This document shows, piece by piece, positions 8,223 to 17,041 of a stretch of DNA of 64,000 nt. The notes beneath the pieces are model-generated. The model worked only from the letters and a program-made list of their open reading frames with translations, did not search any database and was not told the DNA's origin. The stretch is from Microbacterium sp. Au-Mic1 (GTDB lineage: Bacteria > Actinomycetota > Actinomycetes > Actinomycetales > Microbacteriaceae). Each line of letters begins with the position of its first letter. Position 1 is the first letter of the stretch. The translations under genes and the position numbers were made by a program. The stretch lies in contig NZ_JAJTTF010000011.1 in NCBI RefSeq assembly GCF_021341785.1, positions 62,001-126,000 of the forward strand, given 5' to 3'.

Positions 8223-9098
8223 ATGGTGACCGCCTCCCGCTCCGATCTCCTTGCCGCCGACACGGCGATGGGCGCCGTGACCCTGCTCGTCGCCGACCTC
8301 GACGCCATGACCGCGTACTACCGCGACGCCGTCACGCTGCGGGTGCTTTCGGCCGAGGGCGACCGCGTGGTGCTCGGCCGCGGCACGACCCCGGTGGTGA
8401 TCCTGCTGCACAGCCCCGGCCTCGCCCATGCGGCGCCGCGCGCCGCCGGACTGTTCCACACCGCGATCCTCTTCGAGACCCAGGCGGCCCTCGCCGCCGC
8501 GCTGTACTCCGTCGCGCGGCGCGCCCCTGGAACCTTCACCGGCAGCGCGGACCATCTGGTCAGCCAGGCCTTCTACTTCACAGACCCGGAGGGCAACGGC
8601 GTCGAGCTGTACTGGGATCGCGATCGCACGCAGTGGAGCTGGGCGCACGGGCAGATCGAGATGGACACGCTGTACCTGGATCCGAACGCCTTCCTGGGCG
8701 AGCACCTCACCGAGACGGCCGCCGATGACCCGGTGATCGGCGGCGCGAGCGTCGGCCATGTGCACCTCTCGGTCGGCGACGTGGCCTCGGCACGCGAGTT
8801 CTACGTGCAGCGGCTGGGATTCGAGACGACCGCGGAGCTCGGCGGATCCGCGCTGTTCGTGAGCGCCGGCGGCTACCACCACCACGTGGCCATGAACACG
8901 TGGAACAGTGCCGGTGCCGGCCGGCGCTCCCCGGCACTCGGCCTCGGCCGCGTCGACATCGTGCTGCCCACCGACGACGAGCTCGGGGCCGTCGCCGAGC
9001 GCATGACGCACTTCGGCGTGGACGTGCGCGACGACGGCCGCACGCTCGCCTTCGAGGATCCCTGGGCGAACGCGATCCGGCTCACGACCGCCGGCTGA
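8223..9098 (+). CDS. VOC-superfamily protein, catechol 2,3-dioxygenase (CatE)-like
   Basis: 291 residues with two VOC domains. The first (about 12-135) contains VTLLVADLDAMTAYYRDAV, HTAILF and QAFYFTDPEGNGVELYWDR. The second (about 165-290) contains VGHVHLSVGDVASAREFY and GGYHHHVAMNTW. The His and Glu residues are placed as in extradiol ring-cleavage dioxygenases of the CatE type, which bind Fe(II). The aromatic substrate is unknown. The ATG at 8223 was chosen because similarity to the family begins there; the ribosome-binding site is weak. The 3' end runs into a five-fold 20-bp repeat. Confidence 0.83.
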   Translation: MVTASRSDLLAADTAMGAVTLLVADLDAMTAYYRDAVTLRVLSAEGDRVVLGRGTTPVVILLHSPGLAHAAPRAAGLFHTAILFETQAALAAALYSVARRAPGTFTGSADHLVSQAFYFTDPEGNGVELYWDRDRTQWSWAHGQIEMDTLYLDPNAFLGEHLTETAADDPVIGGASVGHVHLSVGDVASAREFYVQRLGFETTAELGGSALFVSAGGYHHHVAMNTWNSAGAGRRSPALGLGRVDIVLPTDDELGAVAERMTHFGVDVRDDGRTLAFEDPWANAIRLTTAG

Positions 9099-9180
9099 GC
9101 CTCACGACCGCCGCCCAGCACGGGGCGACCGCGGGCTGAACCCGCCGACCGCGGGGTGAGCCCGCCGACCGCGGGGTCGC
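9081..9180. repeat. Five degenerate 20-bp tandem units at the 3' end of the VOC gene
   Basis: Period exactly 20 bp: units begin at 9081, 9101, 9121, 9141 and 9161, sharing a CGACCGC-type core followed in most by CTGA or GTGA. Unit 1 carries the TGA stop (9096-9098) of the VOC gene. Units 4 and 5 differ at only two positions. 20 is not a multiple of 3, so the array is non-coding. Confidence 0.85.
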
Positions 9181-9222
9181 CCGACCGCCGCCGTCGGCGC
9201 GACGACGATCGGTCGGGCGTCC

Positions 9223-11208
9223 TCAGCCGATCCGCACGGCGCTCACGGCGCCGTCGGGCCAGGTCACCTCGAGGATCGCGTCGCCCTCGCGCGTGGTGAC
9301 GACCCGTGACGACGGCCCCGCCTCGGCACCGCGCCCCAGCCGCACCGCCGCGACGACCACGTCGCCCTCGGCGACGGCGGCGAACTCCAGCCGTGGGATC
9401 GTCGTGATCGCCCCGATCGGCGATGTCCCCGTCTCCGTGCGCACCGAGGCGGCGAGCGCGCCGGCGCCGATCCCCGACAGCGCCTGCAGCTCGGAGCGCA
9501 CCCCGTCCAGCTCCAGCGACACGGCGTCATCGACGCTGACCACGACCGCCTCGGCGGGACCGGTCAGCGGCCAGCCGCTCACGCGGATGGGGAGCGGCGA
9601 CGCGGCGACGCCCTCACGCGCCAGGCGCCGGGTCGCGCGCACCTCCCACGAGCCGCGGACCACGCTCGCCGTCGCGAGCAGCGGTCCGTCGGTGACGATC
9701 CCCGCGCGCCCGGATCCGTGGTCGTATCCGGGACCGTCGGTGCTCGAATCCACCCAGTGCGCGTCGGCCACGGACGTCGCGAACGCCGCGATGCCGTCGT
9801 CGCCGATCGCACCGCGGGCGAACCCCGTGCGGTGCGTGGAGCGCCCCGCGGCGTCGACCGCGCCCACCATGTTGTCGGCGGGATCGTCGATCGTGGCACC
9901 GGTGAGCGGCGGCAGTGTCGCGCTGGAGTAGCCGAACCGGGCGTAGAGTGCCGAGTCCCCGATGCGGTCGCCCTCGAAGGCATGGTCCGCGCCGTGGTTG
10001 ATCACGCGCACGATGCCGTCCGCGGCGGTGCCGCTGACCAGCCAGCCGGCGGGCCGGATCACGCGGCGCACGTCGCCCTGCTCGATCGGCAGCGGCTCCT
10101 CCACCGCTGTCCAGACCTCATGGTCCGCCGGGAGCACGAGTCCGAGGAAGCCCTTCGACGCCCAGTACGGCGAGCCCGCACCCGAGTACGTCTGCGCCAT
10201 CGCCGGCCACTCGCCGAACAGCCCCATCGTGAGCAGGCCGCGCTCGTCCATCGCCCCGCGCTCCACGAACGCGCGCAGCTCGCCCGAGGCGGCACGGCGC
10301 AGCGTTCCGAGCGGCAGCCGCGTGGCGCCCGAGACGGCGCCCATCCACAGCGGCGCGGCCGTGGCGAACCGGTAGATGAGGCTGCGCCCCTGCAGCACGG
10401 GCATGCCGTCCGCGCCGATGAGCGCCGCGTAGTCGTCGAGGAATTCGGTGAGCCGGGCGCGGAAGACGGGCGCGAGCGCGCCGGATCCGTACCCGTCCGC
10501 CCCTTCGGAACCGGCCCACAGCAGCGGATACAGATGCATCGCCCAGCCGCAGTAGTAGTCGTAGGCGCGCCAGGTGCCGTCGGCCCACCACCCGTCGGCC
10601 TGGTAGTAGTCCTCGATGCGGGCGAGGTCGGCCGCGATCCGTGCGGGATCGTGCGGTCCACCGACCGAGGCCAGGAAGGTCTCGACGGTGATCCGGAACC
10701 ACAGCCAGTTGTTGTCCGGGTACCGGCCTACGGGATTCAACGCGAGCCAGTCCACGATGCGCTGCTGCGCGACCGCGTCGAGCGTGTCCCACAGCCATGG
10801 CCGGGTGAGCTGCAGGCCGAGTGCGATCGACGCGGCCTCGACCTGGGCCTGCGGCTGCGCGGCGGGCAGGATCCACCGCTCCGGATTCGCCGGATCGGTG
10901 CCGGCGACGAGCCCGTCGCGGTACCAGTCCAGGAAGCCGTGCGGGTCCGCCCCGCGCTCCCCGGTGAGGCGGAAGGCGAAGAGCATGAACGAGCGCGCGA
11001 AGCCCTCCAGGCCGTCACTGTCCGCCCCGCTGCTGCTGGTCTGACCGGGCAGGCGCACCTGGCTGCGCGTTGGCGTGAAGTACGGCCGCAGCGACAGCAG
11101 CAGGTGGTCGGCGACGGCGGCCCAGTGAGCGCGCGTCCACCCGGTGCGCGGCGAGAGCGCGCGATCCTCGGGCGGCAGGATCAGGCGAGCGGGGTCGAAC
11201 GCGGTCAC
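9223..11208 (-). CDS. DUF2264 domain-containing protein
   Basis: 661 residues spanning a DUF2264 protein. Diagnostic segments: SSSGADSDGLEGFARSF, LNPVGRYPDNNWLWFRI, ADGTWRAYDYYCGWAMHLYP, SLIYRFATAAPLW, YWASKGFLGL. The fold resembles alpha/alpha-barrel carbohydrate-active proteins, and members occur in polysaccharide-utilisation loci; no activity is certain. No signal peptide, so cytoplasmic, acting on imported oligosaccharide. The start is GTG 11208 with GGAG upstream, in a 4-bp overlap with the stop of the regulator gene, so the two are translationally coupled. Confidence 0.85.
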   Translation of the reverse strand: MTAFDPARLILPPEDRALSPRTGWTRAHWAAVADHLLLSLRPYFTPTRSQVRLPGQTSSSGADSDGLEGFARSFMLFAFRLTGERGADPHGFLDWYRDGLVAGTDPANPERWILPAAQPQAQVEAASIALGLQLTRPWLWDTLDAVAQQRIVDWLALNPVGRYPDNNWLWFRITVETFLASVGGPHDPARIAADLARIEDYYQADGWWADGTWRAYDYYCGWAMHLYPLLWAGSEGADGYGSGALAPVFRARLTEFLDDYAALIGADGMPVLQGRSLIYRFATAAPLWMGAVSGATRLPLGTLRRAASGELRAFVERGAMDERGLLTMGLFGEWPAMAQTYSGAGSPYWASKGFLGLVLPADHEVWTAVEEPLPIEQGDVRRVIRPAGWLVSGTAADGIVRVINHGADHAFEGDRIGDSALYARFGYSSATLPPLTGATIDDPADNMVGAVDAAGRSTHRTGFARGAIGDDGIAAFATSVADAHWVDSSTDGPGYDHGSGRAGIVTDGPLLATASVVRGSWEVRATRRLAREGVAASPLPIRVSGWPLTGPAEAVVVSVDDAVSLELDGVRSELQALSGIGAGALAASVRTETGTSPIGAITTIPRLEFAAVAEGDVVVAAVRLGRGAEAGPSSRVVTTREGDAILEVTWPDGAVSAVRIG

Positions 11209-12395
11209 GGGGTCTCCTTCACGAGCGGGTCCTCTGGGGTCGGGATGATGGCGGTGGGGATGGCGGCCGGCGCCACGGCGATCGGCGCCGGGATGCTCGG
11301 CCGCAGGGAGGATTCGCGCACGTGCAGCTCGGGACCGAGCTTCACCCGGAACGCGGGGCGGCCGCTCCCGGCCTCGAGCCGGGCGATCAGCAGGTTCACG
11401 GCCTCGCGTCCGACGTGCTGCTTGGGCGGACGGACCGCGGTGATCGCGGGGTCGCCGAATCGGGCGACGTCGTCGTCGTACGCGACGATCGCCAGATCGT
11501 GCGGCACCCTGATGCCGCGATCCAGCGCGTGCTGCTCGAGCGCGAGGGCCTGCGGATCCGGCAGCACGATCACCGCCGTCGTCTCCGTGTCGCTGATCAC
11601 CTGCAGCGCGTCGTCCATGGCGCGCTCCCGCCCCGCGGTGTCGAAGCGCACGCCGTTGATGCACGCGGCGTCGGTCGGCAGCCCGAGCGAGCGCAGTGTG
11701 CTCTCCCATCCGCGCCGTACGTAGCGCCCGGTGGGCCGCTCGGTCTCGGTGATCAGCCCGATCCGCTCGTGGCCCTGCTCGTGCAGGTGCCGCACGGCGA
11801 GCGCGGCGCCCGCGGTGTGGTCCGACACGACCGAGTCCAGATGCGGTGCCGCAGCCGCGGAGCGCACCCGGCGCTCGGCCAGCACGACGGGCACCGGGAG
11901 CGCATCGAGCCACTCCAGCATCTCGATCGCGTTCTCGCCGAAGGTGTCGGGGGCGACGATGAGCCCGTGCAGCCCCGGGGTGTTCAGCAGCGCCTCGACC
12001 TGGCGGCGGTTGTCGCGCAGGTCGTAGGTCGAGGCGCGCAGCAGCAGCCGGGCGCGCAGCTGCGCGGCCTGGGCTCTCGCGCCGTGCACGATGGGCGGCC
12101 AGTAGTAGTCGAGCGAGGGCACGACCATGCCGATCGTGTAGCGGGTGACGGCGGGGTCGTGGCCCGCGAGCGCGGGGCTGAGGCCGGGTTCGAGGCTGCT
12201 GCGCAGGGTCGCTCCGCCATGCACGCGCGTGACGAGCCCCTGCTGGGCGAGGGCGTTGATGTCGCGTCGGATGGTGAGCTCGCTCACACCCAGGCGTGCC
12301 GCGATCGTGGAGACGCTCACCGAGCCGTGCTCGCGGATCTCGTCCATGATCCGCTCCCGGCGTTGCAGCGCGAACAGCGGATCCCGCCCGCTCAC
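11205..12395 (-). CDS. Hybrid regulator: DeoR-type HTH plus LacI/GalR-type sugar-sensing domain
   Basis: 396 residues. Residues 8-65 are a DeoR/GlpR winged HTH (RRERIMDEIREHGSVSV, ARLGVSELTIRRDINAL, GLVTRVHGGATL). Residues about 85-360 are a LacI-family periplasmic-binding-like domain (TIGMVVPSLDYYWPPIVHGA, HEQGHERIGLITE, IAIVAYDDDVARF). The C-terminal tail is Pro/Ala/Ile rich. It overlaps both neighbours by 4 bp (start GTG 12395 within the stop of the heparinase gene), so regulator and enzymes are one operon. It probably represses the locus and responds to an imported sugar. Confidence 0.88.
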   Translation of the reverse strand: MSGRDPLFALQRRERIMDEIREHGSVSVSTIAARLGVSELTIRRDINALAQQGLVTRVHGGATLRSSLEPGLSPALAGHDPAVTRYTIGMVVPSLDYYWPPIVHGARAQAAQLRARLLLRASTYDLRDNRRQVEALLNTPGLHGLIVAPDTFGENAIEMLEWLDALPVPVVLAERRVRSAAAAPHLDSVVSDHTAGAALAVRHLHEQGHERIGLITETERPTGRYVRRGWESTLRSLGLPTDAACINGVRFDTAGRERAMDDALQVISDTETTAVIVLPDPQALALEQHALDRGIRVPHDLAIVAYDDDVARFGDPAITAVRPPKQHVGREAVNLLIARLEAGSGRPAFRVKLGPELHVRESSLRPSIPAPIAVAPAAIPTAIIPTPEDPLVKETP

Positions 12396-14413
12396 GAGAT
12401 CTCCTCGATCACGGTCGTGAACGTGCCGGCGCGTCCGCCGACGCTGTAGACGAGGCGGGTCAGCCGCGGACCCCACACCGCGATGAGCTCGGGATCGTCC
12501 AATTCCCACTCCTCGAGCGCGGGGACGATGGGAGTGCTCCCTGCCGTCGCGGCGATGCGGATCCGGTGTCCGTCGGCGGCGACCTCGACCCCGCCGGCGG
12601 ACGGCGTGACCTTCCCCGCGGCGATGAGATGCAGCCGGTGCGCGCCGTCCTCGCTCAGCCGCCAGCGGTCGGCGACCTCGATGCGCTCCGTCCCGCTCGG
12701 GGATCCTGTGCCGTCGAAGCGGAACGTCCGCCGCCAGGAGTCTCCCGCCGGGAGCGGGTAGGCGCCCGCCAGCTCCAGTTCGAGCACGGCGGGATCGGCG
12801 GCGAGCGGCGCCGGCCCCGGTTCGCCGCGCGGCGCGGCGATCACCTGTGCGGCGAACACCGGCCCCTCGCCCTGCTCGAGCCCGAACGGCGCGGGGGCGT
12901 TGTGCCAGCCGCTCTGCATCGCACGGATCCGATACCGCTCGGCGCTGAACGTCTGCGCGGTGTAGGTGGGCTTGCCCACGTCGACGAGAAGCTGCCGACC
13001 GCCGGCCGCGACGAGGAAGGATCCGAGGTCCTTGTGGTTGTGGTTCTCATCGTTCGTGCCGCCCTTCGCGGCGAGCGCCAGCCCGGCGGCCGTACCGTCC
13101 CCGGAGCGGCGCACCAGCACCTGCACCGACGGCAGCCAGACGGCAGCGGGAAGCGGGGCGGCGGCCGGCACGGCGTCCCGCCACGCCGTGTCGGCGAGCG
13201 CGCGGACCAGGCGCGGCAGCCCGCCCGCGACATGCGCCACCGGAGCCTCGGGCCGGCGGGCGGCGCGCGCCCAGGCCGTCACCCTCGCGTCACCGGTGAG
13301 CGTGCCCCAGCGGAACGGGAGCTGCCAGGGCTCGTGCCCGCGTGAACGCGCCCAGCCATCGGCCACGTTCACGTACCAGTCCCCGCCGAGGTGCATGCGC
13401 ATCGGGAACCGCAGCGTCTCCGCGACCACGGGGATCCCGGTGGCGTCGAGCCCGCCGTCGGTGATCGCGGCCACGATGTCGAGCATCTCGAGCATGCGCC
13501 CCGCGCCGTTCCACCAGTACGCGACGCCCTCATCGATGGCCCCGTCGGCGGGCAGTTCCGCGACGTAGCGGTCGAGGCTGTCCAACGCCCGCGCGAGGAT
13601 GCGCGCCACACGCTCCGAGTCGTCGAGCAGCAGCACGGCGGCCAGCAGCACGTTGCCCAGGATCCACGGGTTCCAGTTGTTGACCTCGCGCCAGTAGCCG
13701 AGCCACCACAGGTCGTCACGGGTCTCGAACGGTGTGAAGACGCGCGTCTCGGCCTCGTGCCGGATGCGCTCGCGCAGCCCTGGCCAGCTCTCGTCCCACC
13801 GCGGGCCGAGCAGGCGGTCCGCGACCGCGAGCTGCGCCACGATCTCACCCGCGACGAGGTCCAGATAGGGGGAGGCCACATCGGGCAGCACGAAGCCGCG
13901 GCGGGCGTGCGCGTCGTCGTGCGCCGGGAGCGACCAGGTGCTCTGCTCGCACAGCACCACGGCCCCGTCGGCGGCCTCGTCGATCCACGTCTGCTCGTCG
14001 GTCACGGCCGCGGCGGCAACGGCCCCGGTGAGTCGCTCCTGCCGGTCCGACACGGCGCGCTCGTACGTCGCGCGATCGCCGTCGCGCACGTATCGGGCGA
14101 ACAACGAGCCGAGAGCGTCGGCCCAGGGGTGGCCGAGGGACTCCGCCGCGGCCGCGCGGATCCGTTCGATCGTGATCGGATCCGCCTGCTCCCACACCTC
14201 GCGCTGCGCGATCGAGGGGATCCCGACCCGTTCGCGCAGCGCTTCAGGGGTGGCGCCGCCGACAGTCGTCCGGAGCGCCTCCCCGCGCATCGCCTGGCGC
14301 CACTCCGTGAACAGCGGACCGCGGAATTCCGCGGATCTCACGTCCGTGCCGTGCGGCGGCACGGCGTGCGCGCTGACCCGGGAGAGGGCATCAGCATCGA
14401 GGTTCCGCGACAT
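12392..14413 (-). CDS. Heparinase II/III-family protein
   Basis: 673 residues. The N-terminal ~370 residues are an alpha-helical toroid (WWLGYWREVNNWNPWILGNVLLA, DEGVAYWWNGAGRMLEMLD). The C-terminal part is the heparinase II/III beta-sheet domain with GGTNDENHNHKDLGSF, the family's metal and catalytic His region. Members are polysaccharide lyases or uronate-acting enzymes. No signal peptide is seen, so it probably acts in the cytoplasm on oligosaccharides delivered by the divergent ABC importer. First gene of the minus-strand operon; the next ORF overlaps its stop. Confidence 0.87.
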   Translation of the reverse strand: MSRNLDADALSRVSAHAVPPHGTDVRSAEFRGPLFTEWRQAMRGEALRTTVGGATPEALRERVGIPSIAQREVWEQADPITIERIRAAAAESLGHPWADALGSLFARYVRDGDRATYERAVSDRQERLTGAVAAAAVTDEQTWIDEAADGAVVLCEQSTWSLPAHDDAHARRGFVLPDVASPYLDLVAGEIVAQLAVADRLLGPRWDESWPGLRERIRHEAETRVFTPFETRDDLWWLGYWREVNNWNPWILGNVLLAAVLLLDDSERVARILARALDSLDRYVAELPADGAIDEGVAYWWNGAGRMLEMLDIVAAITDGGLDATGIPVVAETLRFPMRMHLGGDWYVNVADGWARSRGHEPWQLPFRWGTLTGDARVTAWARAARRPEAPVAHVAGGLPRLVRALADTAWRDAVPAAAPLPAAVWLPSVQVLVRRSGDGTAAGLALAAKGGTNDENHNHKDLGSFLVAAGGRQLLVDVGKPTYTAQTFSAERYRIRAMQSGWHNAPAPFGLEQGEGPVFAAQVIAAPRGEPGPAPLAADPAVLELELAGAYPLPAGDSWRRTFRFDGTGSPSGTERIEVADRWRLSEDGAHRLHLIAAGKVTPSAGGVEVAADGHRIRIAATAGSTPIVPALEEWELDDPELIAVWGPRLTRLVYSVGGRAGTFTTVIEEIS

Positions 14414-14555
14414 CGTTCAACCTTCGCTTGTGCTTGTATCTGTTCGACTCTGAATGTTTGGTTTCGTCTCGAACGAGTCCGAGTATCTACTGAGTTCAGC
14501 GACGACGCAATGCCCTGCTTCGTCGGGATCTGACGAAGGACGGGAACCCCCGGGA
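14414..14555. promoter_or_regulatory. Divergent regulatory region of the carbohydrate locus
   Basis: 142 bp between the divergent heparinase-operon and importer-operon starts. It is AT-richer than its surroundings, notably at 14430-14490. Short inverted pairs are present (GACTC about 14444 against GAGTC about 14475; TTCG against CGAA), but no long perfect dyad. The hybrid regulator is expected to bind here; the exact operator is not clear. Confidence 0.45.
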
Positions 14556-15575
14556 ATGACCGCAACGACCACCCCCAACGCTCTCGTCGTGATGTCGCGC
14601 GAGGTGTTCGAGCGCCAGTTCGACGCCGCGCGCATCGCACGGCTGCGCCGTCTCGCGACCGTGCCCGAGCCGGTCTTCACGGACGACCTCGACGACCCGG
14701 CCCTCATCGGACGACTGGCCGAGGTCGAGGTGCTCCTCACCGGCTGGGGCGCCCCGCGCCTCGATGCCGCCCGACTCGATCGGATGCCGAACCTGCGCGC
14801 CATGCTGCACTGCGCCGGATCCATCCGCCCGCAGGTGAGCGACGAGTTCTGGCGGCGCGGCATCCGTGCCGCCTCGGTCGCCGAGGTCAATGCGGCGCCC
14901 GTGGCGGAGTTCACCCTCGCCGCGATCATCTTCGCCGGCAAGAAGGCGCCGTTCATCGCCGCCGACCCCGAGACGCGCCGGCAGAACGGGCTGCGCGCCG
15001 AGCGCTTCGGCGCGCTCGGCAACCTCGGGCTCACGATCGGCGTCGTCGGGTTCAGCCGCGTCGGCCGCCGTGTCGTCGACATCGTGCAGCAGCTCGAGGA
15101 CGTCACGGTGCTCGTCGCGGACCCGTACGCGGACCCCGCCGAGATCGCCGCAGCCGGCGGCGTGCACACCACCCTCGAAGACCTGCTCCCGCGCGTTGAC
15201 GTGCTGTCGCTGCACGCGCCGGAGCTGCCGTCGACCCGGCACATGATCGGCGCGACGCAACTCGCGGCGCTGCAGGATCACGTGACCGTGATCAACACCG
15301 CCCGCGGCAGCGTGATCGACACCGCCGCCCTCGAACGCGAGTGTGCGAGCGGCCGCCTGAACGCGATGCTCGACGTGACCGACCCCGAGCCGCTCCCCGC
15401 GGACTCGCCGCTGTACCGGCTGCCGAATGTCATGATCACACCGCACCTGGCGGGCTCGCTCGGCTCCGAGCTGTACCGCATGACCGACGCTGCACTGGAC
15501 GAGCTGGAGCGCTTCGTCGCCGGTCAACCCCTGCTCGAAGAGGTCACCGTCGACGCGCTCCAGCTCAGCGCCTGA
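14556..15575 (+). CDS. D-2-hydroxyacid dehydrogenase family protein
   Basis: 339 residues. An NAD-binding Rossmann domain (GVVGFSRVGRRV, a GxGxxG variant with Ser at the second Gly) is nested between halves of the substrate domain. The catalytic set is present: Arg in NTARGSVID, Glu in DVTDPEPLP and His in PHLAGS. The family reduces 2-keto acids or oxidises 2-hydroxyacids. The start is ATG 14556; the frame is open to 14454 but conservation begins at MTATTTPNALVV. Divergent from the heparinase operon and 62 bp before the binding-protein gene, so it is probably the first gene of the import operon and may process a sugar acid. Confidence 0.87.
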   Translation: MTATTTPNALVVMSREVFERQFDAARIARLRRLATVPEPVFTDDLDDPALIGRLAEVEVLLTGWGAPRLDAARLDRMPNLRAMLHCAGSIRPQVSDEFWRRGIRAASVAEVNAAPVAEFTLAAIIFAGKKAPFIAADPETRRQNGLRAERFGALGNLGLTIGVVGFSRVGRRVVDIVQQLEDVTVLVADPYADPAEIAAAGGVHTTLEDLLPRVDVLSLHAPELPSTRHMIGATQLAALQDHVTVINTARGSVIDTAALERECASGRLNAMLDVTDPEPLPADSPLYRLPNVMITPHLAGSLGSELYRMTDAALDELERFVAGQPLLEEVTVDALQLSA

Positions 15576-15637
15576 CCCCACGCGCTCCCCTTCTCTTCAC
15601 CCGCACCACCGCATCCACCTTCAAAGGAGAACCTCGC

Positions 15638-16912
15638 ATGAAGCGATCCCTCATCGCCGTCGGCACCGTCGCCGCGGCGGCGCTCGCCCTCGCCGGCTGC
15701 GCCGGCACGTCCGCCCCGGCCGCCACCGCCTCGGGTGGGAAGACGACCCTGCGCATCTCGGTGTGGAACTACGCACAGACGCCCGAGTTCAAGGCGCTCT
15801 TCGACGCGTTCCACACCGCCAACCCCGACATCACGATCGAACCGGTCGACATCCTCGCCGCGAACTACGAGGACAAGGTCACCACGATGCTCGCCGGCGG
15901 CGACTCCACCGACATCATCACCGTCAAGAACCTCACCGACTTCGGCGGCTACGCCCAGAAGAAGCAGTTCGTCGGGGTGAACGACCTCGTGAAGGCGCTG
16001 CCCGCCGACAAGATCCCCGCGCTCAGCGAGTACAAGGCCGATGGCACCTACTACGCGGTCCCCTACCGCCAGGACTTCAGCGTGCTGTTCTACAACAAGC
16101 AGATGTTCAAGGACGCCGGTGTCGCCGACCCCTCCGCCCTCACCTGGGAAGAGTTCGCCGCCGACGCGAAGAAGCTCACGAAGGGCGACGGCGCGGACAA
16201 GGTCTATGGCGCCTACATCCACACCTGGAACTCGATGGTGCAGGGCTACGCCTCCGCCCAGCAGGACAAGACCTTCGACAAGCCCGACTACTCGTGGATG
16301 AAGGACCAGTACGACCTCACTCTCGGCATGCAGAAGGACGGCACGATCCTGGACTGGGGCACCGCCAAGAGCCAGCAGGCCCAGTACAAGACGGTCTTCG
16401 AGACCGGCAAGGCCGCGATGGTGCCGATGGGCACCTGGCTCATCTCGCCGCTGCTCGCCGACGCCGCTGCCGGCACCACGTCCGTGGACTGGGGCATCGC
16501 GCCGATCCCGCAGATCAAGAGCGGATCCAAGATCACCACGATGGGCGGCCCGACCGGTTTCGGCATCAACAAGAATTCGAAGAACCAGGATGCGGCGAAG
16601 AAGTTCCTGTCGTTCGCGGCGGGAGCGGACGGCGCCAAGGCCGTCGCGTCGATCGGCATCGTGCCCGCTTACCACAGCGACGAGATCACGAAGCAGTACT
16701 TCGGCCTGAAGGGCATGCCGCAGGACGCGACCTCGAAGAAGGCCTTCACGCCCGACACGATCCGCCCCGACGGCGCGACCGGCACCCTCGCCGCGCAGCT
16801 GCAGGGCGTGCTCGATCAGGAGCACCAGCTCATCATGACCGGCAGCAAGTCGGTGGACGACGGCATCGCCGAGATGGGGAGCCGCGTCAAGTCCGAGGTG
16901 CTGAACCAGTGA
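15638..16912 (+). CDS. Sugar ABC transporter substrate-binding lipoprotein
   Basis: 424 residues. The signal peptide MKRSLIAVGTVAAAALALAG is followed by a lipobox Cys (LAGC), so the mature protein is anchored to the outer face of the membrane. The rest is a family 1 extracellular solute-binding protein (ISVWNYAQTPEFKALFDAF, TMLAGGDSTDI, VPYRQDFSVLFYNKQMF, TWEEFAADAKKL, MGGPTGFGINKNSKN). It delivers an oligosaccharide to the permeases downstream. AAAGGAGA lies 7 nt before the ATG. A repeat element able to fold separates it from the permease genes. No ATPase gene is present nearby, so a shared MsiK-type ATPase is likely. Confidence 0.93.
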   Translation: MKRSLIAVGTVAAAALALAGCAGTSAPAATASGGKTTLRISVWNYAQTPEFKALFDAFHTANPDITIEPVDILAANYEDKVTTMLAGGDSTDIITVKNLTDFGGYAQKKQFVGVNDLVKALPADKIPALSEYKADGTYYAVPYRQDFSVLFYNKQMFKDAGVADPSALTWEEFAADAKKLTKGDGADKVYGAYIHTWNSMVQGYASAQQDKTFDKPDYSWMKDQYDLTLGMQKDGTILDWGTAKSQQAQYKTVFETGKAAMVPMGTWLISPLLADAAAGTTSVDWGIAPIPQIKSGSKITTMGGPTGFGINKNSKNQDAAKKFLSFAAGADGAKAVASIGIVPAYHSDEITKQYFGLKGMPQDATSKKAFTPDTIRPDGATGTLAAQLQGVLDQEHQLIMTGSKSVDDGIAEMGSRVKSEVLNQ

Positions 16913-16916
16913 CGAC

Positions 16917-17006
16917 CCGGGGTCGTTGAGCGAGGACGCCGAAGGCGACCGAGACGAGACGCCGCCACGCAGGTGGCAACCGAGCCGAGCGTCGCCCAAC
17001 GACCCC
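16917..17006. repeat. GTTGAGCGAG element, copy A, between binding protein and permease
   Basis: Bases 16917-16953 are identical, over 37 nt, to the reverse complement of 25133-25169. The element is bounded by inverted 10-mers GGGGTCGTTG (16919-16928) and CAACGACCCC (16997-17006), so an RNA copy can fold. It starts 4 nt after the binding-protein stop. Confidence 0.9.
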
Positions 17007-17041
17007 GAACCTCCCCTCCCCCGATCCGGAGCAGAGACATC

